Below, piece after piece: positions 46,907 through 59,193 of a stretch of 64,000 nt of DNA. Origin of the DNA: Ancylostoma caninum (Eukaryota > Nematoda > Chromadorea > Rhabditida > Ancylostomatidae). The notes under the pieces were generated by a model that had not been told where the DNA came from, ran no database searches, and saw only the letters and a list, made by a program, of their open reading frames with translations. The translations under genes were made by a program, and so were the position numbers. The DNA lies in contig JBAJFG010000015.1 of assembly GCA_037903475.1 (NCBI GenBank), positions 930,001-994,000 on the forward strand, read 5' to 3'. Position 1 is the first letter of the stretch, and every line of letters starts with the position of its first letter.

Positions 46907-48172
46907 GCGTATGGCATACTTTACAGAATCTCAGCAAGCAAATGTGCAAGTTTTCTTAGTTTTGCACCGATGTGTAGTAAATGCTAGGTAGGTGCAAAAA
47001 ATGGCGCACTGTTTTTTTTTTTCAAAACCATGTAATTTTTTCTAAACATGTTATGACATCCAGGTATGGTTACGCCCTTACAGAGCAAAGTAAACTATTT
47101 TGTGCCCTAGTTATGGAAGGTGTCGCTCAGAGTTAGGAGTCTCGGACCAGTTGAAACTTCCCAAAAACCCCGCCCTCCATTTAATGTATTTCGGGAATTT
47201 TTTTCTGTAATACTACAAGCAGCACAGCTAAAACACCTTCCTTGTACTAGGTCAGGATGTCAGTACTTACTTCATATGTGAGTTCTGGTGCAATGACGTC
47301 GCAGCTGGGGAAATGTGTATGAGTACTTTTTAAAGCATTTTCATTCTTATTTCCAGGATTCTGGAAGGATGGTCATTTCCAAGGTGTTTTTTTTTTGAAA
47401 AGAGCGCATTAAGTACCTGTTGCTGCTATTTGTTCCAGAAAGTCACGTGCGATCAGGAGAAGTGCTCGAAATGATCAAAATCTCGCTTTTTTTCGAAAGG
47501 AGAATGTGTTTCTGAGAGCTGGCTTAAATTTTGATGGCTCTGCTAGGAAACGTTTGAACAGCCATCGTGTTCTCCAGAAAAATCGCAGTGTTTTCGCTGC
47601 TTTTCCCACCTCTCAAATCTACTTTCTTGCAAGAGAAAATTTGCCAAACATGACGGACAAAAAACGAGAATCTCCTTATTTTTCGCCTGTCAGTTCATTC
47701 TTCGCTTCTCAGTTTCTTGGATTCTGGACGCGGTGCGTCAACGAATTGTTCATACAATAGGCAAAGGTTTCGGCTTGTCAATGAGATTGTACTATGACTA
47801 CCCTTCATTAAAGCTATGGAAAAGATGTGCTCAACACAAAAATGCACCATTTCTTTTGCACAAACGTAATATATTCACTTTTGGAAAGAAAAAAAGCCAT
47901 AATATTGTGCGGAAAAGCTTTAGTTATTGTTTGCGTGAGTTTGAAAACGGGCTGAAAATATTAGTTAATATCCTTACCTATGAAAACTTCGATAAGTTCC
48001 AGGAATTAAGAGTTTTTACGGTGTGGGTAGAGTTTTGACGTGCACTGTAGTGGTATTTCTTAATGAACCATTCATTTCAATGACACCGTAGACAATGCTG
48101 TCACTCGTGATGAGGCAGCTCTGTTCGTTGTGGCATCGTGCATGTTTTCATCTATACAGGTAATATGAAACG

Positions 48173-51100
48173 ATGTAGCATAATTACATCTCTCGTTAGC
48201 ATAGTTATCCTAACGGATACTGTTCCAGGAAGACGAGATGCTGTGGAACGGCAGAGCTAATTTCTGTGCTCACTGCAACAACCATCTTGTGGTTCCTTCT
48301 CGAACAAACCATTTCATTCAGCTATCCCAGGTACACAACCGGCGAGAAATACGTTGCACTACGACCACTTCGCCACCGCATAGGCAATCAGGTCCAGTTG
48401 AACTATGGCAATGAGTTGAATTACAAATTCAGTAGAAAATGCTTGTGTCGACCCTTTTGAACAGGCTTATAACGGATTCTTTCAGTTGTTTCATTTTGCA
48501 TCTGGTTACGGTATAGCGAGGAAACTTGAACGAAAATTATATTATCTATTGCCAGGTCGTTTCAACATTACCTGGAAATATTTGAACCTATTGGCTCAGA
48601 CTTTCCCAAAAACTGCACAGGTTTACGAAATTTTGCAGGTAAGCGCTGTTTGGATGGCATCACTGTCCAACTGTTTGGTTGTCAAGAACACTGGTCATAA
48701 TAGATTTATGAAACATACTAACACACCACATGAGCCTTATAACGAATACATATAAATTCCTTTCCTACTTGCCTTTCACTACTATTTCTTACAAAAGCTT
48801 CTTCTTGAAATTCCATTTTCTCGTGTGTAAGTGGCATTGCAGCATGATTTTGCGTTAAAATTCGGGCTTTCCTAACTACGCATTGTAACCGTAAAGCTGA
48901 TATTTTAAATATTTGGGAAAATTAAGCAATTTCCTTCCGTTTTGAGTTCCAAATTATTCTTTTTGCATTTAAAACAACCGAATAGCTCCGGCAATGCATT
49001 AGTTCTCATTTTACAAGTGCGAGAAGTTAATGAAACAGATAGAAATGAAGCCTACATGGTTTGAAGCCTTGACTAACAAGGTTCTACATCATGTATACCA
49101 GTAATTGGCAGTCGATATTATACTATACGTTTATGGGGCGCCTCCCGCCTAGAACGACAAGTCGCTGTTTGGTAGAGTGGATAAGATCATAGGATATGAT
49201 CGAGAGGGTGCGGCGTTCAAATCCTGTCGGTATCCGTGGTTTTGCATTTTTGCGCTTGCGCCATTAACCACGACTAAAATGACCAAAAAGTTTCGAACAC
49301 ATTAGTTATGCACGTAATTCTGCACTATCTGCGAAATATTTGCAATATTAGGAATGTAGTTCAGATCCGATGCGCTATTGCTTCAGACGTGTAAAATAAA
49401 CACTCTTTCATTCGAAACAGAAAACGGATTAATCGTGGAGAACATCTACTAACAGCGGCGAGGTGTACACCATTGGATTCCTTCGTCAGTGCCTGGGTTT
49501 GAAATAGTATGCCGATGAATACTGTGGCTCAGTGCGATGACTGTTGCCATGCACGCAAGTCTTCGCGCGTTCTCCTCACTAAGGCCGTCTTTTGCAAATA
49601 AGTGGAAATGGAGTGGATGTAGTTCAAGTTATGACAAGAATTTGGTTAGATCTTGGTTATAAGTCGGTTAACCTCGAAAACCGACAGTTGTTCGAGTCCA
49701 CAACTTTCTCTATAACTGTCGGTTCCAGCGCAATTACTACGACCCCTGGTCTTTTCTTGCAGGAGCCAGATCCATGAATTATGGCTGGGATCCCCTGTTC
49801 TGATCTTAGATCCCATTTACTTTTGCGAAATGAACGCAAAATGCTAGTAACCACTTCTGAAGAGTTCCTTCTTCTTCAATCGCGAAAAAAATCAGCGTAA
49901 TTGTTGAAATGAACTGCTCATAGCTATTACATCATACAGTGTTTACCTTTCCTCTCCTTCATACTCGCGGTGGTCTCTCTTTTGTTTTTACTACTTGTGA
50001 TGTCCACTGTGGTCATAGCAATTCTCCGAGACCAAATTAGTAGGAAGCAACTCTCCGCTTCAAGTCCCTCTATAGACTAAACCCGTTGTTATATAAATGG
50101 TGATTGATTAGCACCATTAGCACCACCTTTTCATTCATTTAAACTGTGAAATAGTAGTGCTGATTCAGCTGATCAACAAGTATACTTGAACGATCATTTT
50201 TAGTAGTCACACAGAAGCGCCGTAGAGGAATCCGGTAGTTTTCAATTGAAATGATCAGCTTATTCTCAGAACGAAAGTGTTCCGCAGACTATGGTTCAGA
50301 TGGTAACTGATACAGATTTGTTCACGGCTTGTTGCAAGTTCTACAGTCCTTGTCGGTGAGTCGTGCCTGTAAGAAACGTTCGTCTTTTGGCGGGTTCAAC
50401 TACTTCTCTTCACTATAGTGCTAGAATATGCGCCTACATTATTATAAAGCAATAGCACCATCAAAGTACCACACATAACGATGATTGCGAAAAATGAAGC
50501 CGAATTGAAGGGATATATGGAATTAAATAACACGTTTTCAACGTTTCTTTCAACCGTTGAAATATTTCCCTGTAGAGATGATAATCTGTAGGAATTTTTC
50601 TGCCCTTAGTTCTTTACATATGCAGGACATGGACATCGCGCCTTTGTTTTAGGCTAATTCATCATCCAGCGAAGTTTCTATTCTTGGAAATGAACTTGGC
50701 ACAAAACAGGCGGTATTTTGAAGATTATCTACCCGAACTGCGGGATATCTTCCAATTTTCGGAAGCTTTCCGAGAAAAGGGCGAACGTGATTTGCGTCTC
50801 TTGAATATGTACGTGCATTATTTATAATGAGGCGTTTTATGGTGTTTTTCTGGTCAGCTGCCTTAAGGGCAGTGTCCAGGCAAAACCTTTGAGCTTGAGT
50901 GCTCATCAGAGTATGATAAAGAGTCGACTCCACAAGCAAATGCCAAAGTTTCAGCAGAAATAAGCGAGATATCCGCCTTAGACCCAGTACCCAAACCCAT
51001 CTCCAGTGCTCAGCCCGCCCACCCGCGTCTGCCATTTCGCGCGTAGAATTGGTGTAACGTGGAGCATCGTTGGAAAATATCAAACTGATTTTGGCAGTGT

Positions 51101-53274
51101 CTCCCTACTGTGATTGATTCATTTCTGGGAGATCTCTATCATATGCGTCTCAAGTGTGCGTATGTGTTCTAAGCATTCAGGTAGTGTTGCGTAACACTGC
51201 AGTTCTTCGTTTCAGATGATGCTGGATCTACGGTTTACGGGTCTAAACTTGGGGGGGGGGGGATCACATTACGGCACAGTACTGACGCGGTTATTCATTT
51301 ACTGTAGATAGGGCAGCTAAATATTTTGATAATCATTCTCGACTTTCACATCAATTAGTTATGTACCATGATACCAAGAAATGGCGAGAAAGAAGAATTT
51401 CGTGAGAAAGACAGTTTCTGTATTGCGAACATACAGGAAGCTCCAAATGTCCGCAGTCAAGAGGGCGTGGCCACGGCGCGGCTCTTTGATCAGACACAGG
51501 CGCTCTCTATGCTGCCTCTGGCTTCTCTGACTCTGCAGCCAACCAGTGGCAGCATGCCGAGCGCCTGTGTCTCTGTCTAAAGCCGCGTCGTGGCCACGTC
51601 CCTCTTGACTGCGGACATTTGGAGCTTCCTGTACATTGCCGACAACAGCAATAATCAAAATTTACCTCTTCTTGTTAAATCTGCTCAAAAAGTGCTATAG
51701 CAGTGATACGGACCCCTGAGGGAAAACAAACTGACTTATTGAAGCTAAAAGTGAGGCAGCGAACGGGCGCTATCGATCGATGAAAATTTTCTCTGCGCCC
51801 TCTCTGACGAGAGAGAGGGCCGTCGGACATCTCGTCCGAATCAGTTAAGAGGGCTCTCAGGAAAGAGTTTTTCCGAGGGTTTTTTGATCTGTAAGTTTCG
51901 TATCTGGAATTAGGGAGCCAAACTGGCCTAGGAACCACAAAAACCGAATACTCGAAAATTTTGCCTGGACACTGCCTTTAAGGAATTCTTTCGGGCGCTG
52001 CGGCGTAGCGAAACCGCTTATGGTACAGGGCTCTACTTAACAGTGATAACTGTACTGAAAATGCTGTTTTTTAAGAAGCGACACATCTGGAGCAATGTGC
52101 ATACACGTGCGAAGGACCGACTTCCATAGGTTTGGCCTTGAAACTGAGTGGAATGGTACACTAAAAGCTGCTCGAAACATCGCAGCAAAGAGGGTATGAT
52201 CAATTTTACAAAAGCTTTCTGACTGAGCGTGAGCTTCTAAGAATCGCTAAAGCATATTTTAGGTCCATAAACTGCAATAAAGCGGTTTCTTGCCCTGATC
52301 TATGCTCTCATGTACTCTTACCATGCCTGATTGTCTGGCGAACGCTGTACTCTCGAGACTTCTTCTGGAAATCCCTCTAACAAAAAAAGAAAGAAAAAGA
52401 AATGGATGAGAGAGTGGGGCATTCGCAGGACAAGAGTGAATTAGCGAACGTGGACTGGTACCTGTTGGACGTGTTGGAAGTGACCAGCCAGGGGGAGGAT
52501 GGGAAAAAGTGGCAGTTCCGTTACTTTGCGTACCGGAGAAATAAAATTGACAAATAAATTGTTTTAAATATTAGATAGTTGAAAGTGAATATTCCAATGA
52601 TAATATCAAAACTGAACAATAAAAAGTAAATCTATACAAAACTTTCATCTATTTTATAAAGTAACTTCAAAAGTTTGGCTACTTATTCACATGAGAGGTC
52701 TTGCGTCTGCACAGGTAATAGAATTGATGATTATCAACATTCTCGTTCAAAATTATCAGCGTCTAGGGACTACGAAATTATCTCATATTCGGTGACGACA
52801 AGGAATTTATGAGCTCTTTAGCTACTGAACTCGAACGCGACACCTCCAGTGGCACCCAGACGGTATATACATTACCTAACTTTTGCTCTATAAAGATTAT
52901 CGGAACAATTTCAGAAAGCTTTCGTTTCTACGTTCCCTGAAATCACTGATTTTTATCTATCTTCACGATTATGCAATGCTCTTCTCCTTAGCGCTGCTTC
53001 GTCAACGTTCGGCTGGTGGCTAGGCTTTTTTGCGCGAAACCAGGATGGTGTTTACTACTACAAGAGCGGTAGACCCGTTGAAGACTTCCGATTTCTTAGG
53101 AGCGAATTTTTCTTGTGAGTTTTTCGACTTCTTACGAGAATGCTTAAGTCGTTCACATAACTATCTGCGACACTGAAAAAGAAGAAAAAAAACCGATCGT
53201 AACAGTCAAAAAGTTCCCAGCAGTAATAGGGAATTATTTTCAGGAAATCCTGGCACTTATATAGTCATGATTGA
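48173..53274 (+). CDS. GT11 alpha-1,2-fucosyltransferase-like protein (copy 2)
   Basis: Exons 48229-48391, 48486-48638, 50288-50355, 50653-50808, 52076-52193, 52767-52862, 52915-53114 and 53244-53274, plus two bases from an upstream exon ending at 48174, give about 328 residues. Three internal exons have exactly the lengths of copy 1 (156, 118 and 200), and most others differ by whole codons. Blocks: HRIGNQ-LFHFASGYGIARKL, CCKFYSPCRL, IHVRRTD, LIFGDDKEFM and SAASSTFGWW. An N-terminal hydrophobic anchor (ISVLTATTILWFLL) indicates a type II Golgi protein. The start is inferred: splicing CGAT at 48174 to GAAG at 48229 would create the ATG. The donor after GNQ (GTCCAG) is weak. The DDP residues of copy 1 read YSP here. 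Function is GDP-fucose transfer by family; activity is unproven. Confidence 0.8.
49163..49238 (+). repeat. tRNA-like sequence
   Basis: A TGGTAGAGTGGATAAG A-box-like word is followed 45 bases later by GTTCAAATCC (B-box-like). A convincing acceptor stem or anticodon arm is not seen. It lies within a long intron of fucosyltransferase copy 2, so a SINE-type or tRNA-derived relic is most likely. Confidence 0.35.
51431..51633. mobile_element. Palindromic MITE in a fucosyltransferase copy 2 intron
   Basis: Arms of about 50 bases: ACAGGAAGCTCCAAATGTCC with GCAGTCAAGAGGG, and CCCTCTTGACTGCGGACATT with TGGAGCTTCCTGT. The centre holds AGACACAGGCGCTC / GAGCGCCTGTGTCT. A related partial copy lies near 56890-56975. 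Confidence 0.8.
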
Positions 53275-54941
53275 CGAAGTAAGCTGGAAAGTCATGATCA
53301 ATGATTGCTATAACACTGCCACCAAGATGTGTCCTCACTCTTTCTCGCAGAGACGCTATCCGGCTCTGTAATTCGGTGACCTACACAGTTCTATGAGCAG
53401 CATGATCCAACTTGCTGGAGGCTTCTCGTAGAAATTTCTAGAAGAATGCTTTATCATGGATCTTTGCAGTTTTCTATCAGATTGTTTGGAAGGACAACTA
53501 GACTTTGGTGTTGATTCGTTTTTCTGTACATTTCCTAATTTTTTTCCGTAGATTTCCTTGTCATGCTCATAGCTTTTTCTTCACCAATTCGCATAAATCC
53601 ATGAATCGAAGTGCCATGAATCTGAATAAATTGGCAAACGCGTAGACGAGTAGGCGGTGTGTTGTACATACATATTGGGAAGGAGCGGGGCAGCCCAGCT
53701 CCGCGACAGGATAAATTAGTTCAATTACGTGGTTCTTATCTGTTATTTCCATTAGAAAAAGAGAACATTACCACTGTATTAGGAGAAAGGTGCATCATCG
53801 GTGGCTTTTCAGTACAGGGATGACCAAAAACCTTTTTTTCCTCCATCTTTACATACTGTCAGGGGTGGCACTTGTTTTCTGATAGATTGTGACTTGCGAA
53901 CTGCAAAATCACTGTTAAAGTCCTATCCTTAGAGGATTGGACGTGAAGTATGAAATAAATCACGGAAATCCTTTTAAAAGCGCCTAGAATGAGAAGCAAC
54001 AGCATCTATCAGCTGAGCATTACTGATCAGAAGGTTGTTGCTAGCTGTTGGTCTCCAGTGAATACTTACTCTATTCTCTATTCGTAAGCCAAGCCTAGAG
54101 AAAAAAGAGGAGTTGTAGTTGTGACAGATTGCTAGTGCTCAAGTCCATCGAGATTTTTTATATGAAGGACGACGTTTCTTCGACAGCGTCGCTGTATGGT
54201 ATGTAAGATTAAGGATCAACTCACGACTCCAAGAATGATACATTAGTCTTCTTGATATGTTGGAGACACGATGTGTCTTGTATGGTGTGTTTATTCCATG
54301 GTGGCGTGCGGGCGCACCGCGAGCCATAACGCGTGGCGTCCTTCTGGCGGCGTTCCAACGGCCAACTAGCCGAGTATCGATTGCCAGCACGACACCACGC
54401 GTCGTGACAGGCGGTGCGCCCGCACGTCAAAGTGGAATAAACACACTGTACGTTCTACGGAATGGCAGACAGCGTTGTACACGTGCTAATAGGTTCAGTC
54501 CATGGTACTAGCATTGCACTGGAGAATCGTAGTTTGCGATCAACATCATGCTGCGTGGACGTCTGCGCTCCATACCGCGATATTACTGGGCAAAGTCGGA
54601 TAGTCAAGCAAACACTCTTATCAAACGCAGTTTTGTGCGTGGGATCTCGTGTGAGATGGGCGGGCTACATTCCAGTTACACTAACATTAACAATTTCGAG
54701 TCGTACATAGTAATATCTTCACTTCGCAGCTGACGATATGCGTGCGAACGGTGAACATTGGAGACGCGTATAAGTATTCTGTCAACATAACAATACACAT
54801 TCCTGCACTTAATCTGATATGATAAAACTCGAGCGCACCTTTATAGGAGATCATAAGAAACGGACAACAGTTTTAATAGCAATGCATCCATTATAAATGT
54901 GTTTTTTGCTTGTCGTGAAAGTTGCAGCGTTCTCGGCACGG
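53275..54941. other. Intergenic region
   Basis: No gene recognised apart from a palindromic MITE at 54284-54447. The interval between converging genes (fucosyltransferase copy 2 on + and the 55-kb gene on -) should hold both 3' ends. Confidence 0.45.
54284..54447. mobile_element. Palindromic MITE
   Basis: Left arm TGTGTTTATTCCATGGTGGC then GTGCGGGCGCACCGC; right arm GCGGTGCGCCCGCACGTC then AGTGGAATAAACACAC. Inner words ACGCGTGGCGTCC and GACACCACGCGT also pair. Confidence 0.8.
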
Positions 54942-55752
54942 TTAACTTTGGGCGGCAATGCGTTGCAGCTCTTGTGGTGTGAGATCTGGGCAGGCTTCGT
55001 AGCCGTCGTCTCCACCTTCTTCGGCTATGATTGGCTTGTTCTGAAAAAAGTTGTCCTTTTGCTCAGATTGTTTCTATTTCACCATTTCTTTATCTGTCAG
55101 TCTATGTCGTTATTTTTTCGCATTGCGCATTTATTACGACCAGCAATGAATACCGAGCAGAACATATGAACGAAGTGTTGTTTTTATCAAATTCTCTTGT
55201 GCTCTAGTCATTAAACTTCATCGATGAAATAAGAGCACTTACAGCAGCAGACTGCTGGGCCGCAGCTGACGGTGGATGTAGAGGTTGTGGAAGAGGTTTC
55301 TGAGCGGGAGCAGAAGCAACTGGGACACCAGTATCAACCTCACCAGAACCAACCAAATTTGTACGACTTTTCTGGAATTTCAGTGGTCATTCCTCAAAAC
55401 AACTATCTATATGTATGTGCTTGACTCCAGGAATTACCTCTTCCTTTCGATGTTCTGCTGAAGTACCTGCTGCGGCCTGGATCCAAAAAATCACATTCTT
55501 GACGTTCGAGTTTCACCTACGTGCATAGAAGAAACTAACCTTGGGTTGTTGTTGGCGACTGTGATTTCGTTGTTGCTCTTGAGCAGCTTCTTTTCTTATC
55601 CTCTCCACCTCCTTCTCACCACAACCGCACGTAAAAATGGAGGTGGCATAGCAAAATGGTGCAATCATCATGGGTACCAATAACCATGGAGACATCACAC
55701 ATCCTAAGCAATGCCATTTTGATTCGCAAAGTTTTTGAATTATCCTCTTCAT
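54942..55752 (-). CDS. Small Cys-rich, Gln/Pro-rich protein with a DGYEACPDL C-terminal motif (unknown family)
   Basis: Four exons on the minus strand, 55752-55540, 55476-55438, 55371-55243 and 55040-54942, give 159 residues; all introns are GT-AG and phase 0. Layout: a basic N-terminus with KLCESKWHCLGCV, a hydrophobic stretch SPWLLVPMMIAPFCYATSIF (~22-41) that could be a membrane or hairpin segment, then TCGCGEKEVERIRKEAAQEQ (a charged helix), a Ser/Ala/Pro/Gln-rich linker, and the acidic C-terminus GGDDGYEACPDLTPQELQRI. The last block is repeated in the fragment at 28399-28585, with the preceding intron in the same place. I do not recognise the family. Cysteines on both sides of a hydrophobic segment suggest a palmitoylated or membrane-associated protein, which is inference only. 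Confidence 0.75.
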
Positions 55753-57942
55753 GGCGGAGCATGACTAGGTGATGCTTCTGTAGAACGTTCGAGGGTAGGA
55801 GCTATAGTAGCCAGAAGTAACCTGAAGCCAGTGACCAAGCTGCCAGAGGTTTCACGGTGTCAGCGTTCAACCGACAGGTAATGGTGGAGAATCCTGCCTT
55901 GGATTAGGAACAGAAGCGCCTCATGGTTTGCGGGCTCATAGCGGTCTGAACGCGGACATTACTCGGGGGGGGGGGTAGGAATGCAAACCCCGTTTTCAGC
56001 GGCTCTACAGCGGCCTGAACGCGACGCTCGTTTCGACCCTCGCCTCGCGCTAGTTCGGGACGGGATTTGCCCCCCAAAACTTTCTGAGCAGTGGCTATTA
56101 TCGGTGAAAAGGGAGTTGGGGGGGGGGACACTCCTCTGAAGCCTAAGCCTGAGCCTAGGCTTAGGCTTAAACGCATGCTTAAGCATAGGATTAGGCTTAG
56201 GCTTAGGCTTAAGTTTAGGCTCAAGCTAGTGTTTTTACTTAGACTTACAAGGTGAAGCCTATGACCTTTTATAGGCCCCCCCCCAACTCCCTTTTCGCCC
56301 TATTACCAACTGATCAAGTACTGTCGTGTCGGGAAAACATGCCGCACCCTCAGCAAGCTCCTGCTGCTGAATGAACCCTCTCGTCCACTGGCCGAGAATT
56401 CCAAAATTCTTGGCCAAAGAAACCCGTGACTTATGGGGTTTCCGACGTTTCACCGGGTCGAAAAAACATCTTTGTACTCAGCGGCTCGCATTTGTTCGAC
56501 CGACGGGGAAATATCGAACCTGCCGCGCGCCCTGACACAGCACGTGGGTGCTGTGGAGCGGCAGCACAATCGTGACTGACGCCCCCTATAATACCCCCTA
56601 TAATATAATAATACGTAAAAATTATAGACACTTGTAAGCACACTGACAAAACACACCGAATATTCCACGTACTTCTGAAAAACAGCCGAACGGTGAGAAG
56701 GAACGAGAACAATAGGTATCGCTCCTGATGCTGTGATTATGCAGCTGCACTGTTATCATGACTGGACACATTAACTTGTGATTTTTCGTGCAAAAAAAAC
56801 CTGGCGAACGTTGGAGCAGCGCTAGGTGGAACAACGCTACATAATTGTGAAGACAGGTAAAACTGTCTTGTCACACGTTTCTGCGGAGAAACCAGAGCAG
56901 AGCGCTTGCGTCTCTGCCCAACAGAGCCGCGCCGTGGGGACGCTCCATGCTTGCGTACATTTTGAGTTGCCTGTATGCTTGTTTTGAATAGCATGAACAA
57001 TCCACCCCTGGGATCAATCTATTGAATTGACAAACGTATGGTTGACATGGTCATGACATATGGTCTAGATGACAGGAGACGCGAACGAGTGTAACCAGCT
57101 TTGCGTAGGCTTTTGTGTAATAAATATTCCAAATATATCGTAAGGACGAGTACCACGTGCATGTAAAAGCATACCAATCAGACGTAGCACTACTAGATCT
57201 GAAATAAAATGAACGGTAAAGCAGCCTGCCCATTTGTGTTTTACGCATACCATGTGTTTTGGCGGATCCCTTATTCTTTCCTCAAATCGTCGCAGCTGAG
57301 GCCTTGTTTCCACTACTTCGATCTATTATTAGTTCCTAGAAGACGTCTTTCCAATGTTCTGTGTGTTGTTCTCATAACAGTGAAGATGCTCTTGTTGTCG
57401 GTCCATGTTTCAGTAGCGTAGCATAGAGCCGGGAGTACCTCTCTCTGGTGGATGCCCCACTCTCTAGCGCTCCTACGGCAACCACGTATGTGCAGAAGCT
57501 TCACACATGGGAAAATGGTTGGAAAATTAACAGATAAACAAGACTAGTCATTATCTGAGCTCAAACACGAAATTCTCCTCATGAATTGCGTATATTCTAC
57601 TAGTCTGGCGGTCACGCCAACAGCAGTCTCCAAGTCGTATTCTAGCCTTGATTGCAAATTCCTAATCACGCACATGCACGTTAAGCAATTTTTCGGTGAA
57701 ATGATACTACTAATTATTATTGTCACATTTTTTCCACACCTATGGACCTGTTATGACCAGCCATTCCCAACTCACGGGAACATTTTCCAGATGGCTTTAG
57801 TACCTTGAACAATTCACTGCATCAATGCAATGAGAATATTAACCTGAGCCAAGCAGAGAATGAGTTACGTTCAACGTTAATGAGATAGTGCAACTGATGA
57901 GCTTCTGAGGCGCACCCATACTTTATCGGTGTTTGTGCATTT

Positions 57943-58270
57943 TGGCGCTTTCTCCACTACTGGGCCAAGGCAAACCCATTCTCCATCCTTGGACAAGTAT
58001 GCTGGCGTCCTCTCCACTATCGAGCCACATGGACGCATTCTTTATTCGTGTACCCGTATCGTGGCGTTTTCCCAACTAATTGGCCCTTTGTGGACACAGT
58101 CTCTATCCGCGGATCCGCATTTTGGCGTTTCCCCCACTACTGGACTACGGCGGACCCATTCTCTGTTCATGCACCCGTATCTTGGTGTTTTCCCCACTTT
58201 TGGGCGAGAGCAGTCCCTTTCTCCATATGTGGACCGATGGACCCTTCCTTGATTCATGGACACCTATCCT
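57943..58270. repeat. Degenerate ~60-bp tandem repeat
   Basis: The word TGGCG(T)TTTCCCCACTA recurs at 57943, 58003, 58062, 58123 and 58183, with a last partial copy at 58270. Each unit also carries GGACxCATTCTCxxT. Spacing of 59-61 bases leaves long frames open on both strands. Confidence 0.8.
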
Positions 58271-59039
58271 GGTGTTTTTTTCTGAACTGCAGCGCCCCGG
58301 CACACTTGTCTGTCATCAGTGCACTCACACTGCTCGTAAATTTCGAGAGTGATGCAAGAAAGTTAGGAAATATTCAGAAATTTTGACTAGTTGCACTATT
58401 TGATTGCACTGCCCGTCTTATCAATAAAGGCAAACTCTAAGGCTGCACGGACCTCAACGATAGTTGCGGCAAAAGCATATCCCGAGCGAGGGCCATCACT
58501 ACGGTACCCCCCACACCATTCGTCCATCCCTTCGCGGATGTCGTTGTGTGGTGTGTTATAATAAGGGCAACCACCAGGCCCCTCCACACAGAAGGAGGCC
58601 AGGCCCCGGCTGCCAACAAGGCAACCACCAGGCCCCTCCATACAGGAGAAGGAGGGCAGTTCAAGGCTTGTCCTCCTACGAAAAAAAAACTTTCCAAACT
58701 TATGGAAATTTTTGAATTCGCATTTATAAGGAGAAGCCATCGTAATGGAGGTGTTATGGCTGTGCTTGTAACACTACAGAAGCCGGTTGTTGGCAAGAAT
58801 TGATTATGAAGAATGTCCCCATGTTGAACAACATGAGTGCACCTGTGCGAGATACGTTGCACGTTATATTGGGATGGATCCAAATCGGTGTGCCAGCCGT
58901 GGTATGCAGCGACGCCCTTCCATACATGAGGTGACCTCTTCCCACAGGAGACGCACACAGGAGAAGGAAGCCGGGCAAAGGCTTGTCCTCCCACGGAAAA
59001 TATTTTTTTTCAAATTTGTGGAAGTTTTTGAACTCGCAT

Positions 59040-59193
59040 TGCTACCGCTCAAAAGTGCCTCCATGGTAAAAATGTTGAATTCGCAGCACAGTCTAACACC
59101 TTCATTATGAGAAACCATCATGATGAAGGTGTTATGACTGTGCTTTTGAAAAAAAAAACATTTTTACCATGGAGGCACTTTTGAGCGGTAGCA
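59040..59193. repeat. Perfect-armed palindrome
   Basis: Arms of about 36 bases: TGCTACCGCTCAAAAGTGCC... at 59040-59075 and its exact reverse complement ending GGCACTTTTGAGCGGTAGCA at 59158-59193. The spacer contains an inner AACACCTTCAT / ATGAAGGTGTT pair, so the whole can fold into nested hairpins. Confidence 0.8.

Larger units (their letters stand above)
39534..48172. other. Long repeat-rich region between small genes
   Basis: It holds a hAT-like MITE (40025-40305), a family A MITE (40558-40831), a decayed mariner element (41262-42537), a 22-bp minisatellite (45546-46227) with inverted flanks, and an unrecognised coding-like stretch at 46373-46906. Between 42538 and 44980 nothing was recognised. 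Open frames at 47506-48038 have no known domain. Confidence 0.5.

Noticed and set aside
49657..49854. Possible extra exon of fucosyltransferase copy 2 (YNCRFQRNYYDPW)
   Set aside because: It resembles the DDP region but has no donor and breaks phase; the exon at 50288-50355 fits the phases and the CC-x-Y/F pattern.
55904..56224. Open frame of Leu/Ser repeats on the minus strand
   Set aside because: It is translation of the AGGCTTAGGCTTAAG simple repeat, not a gene.
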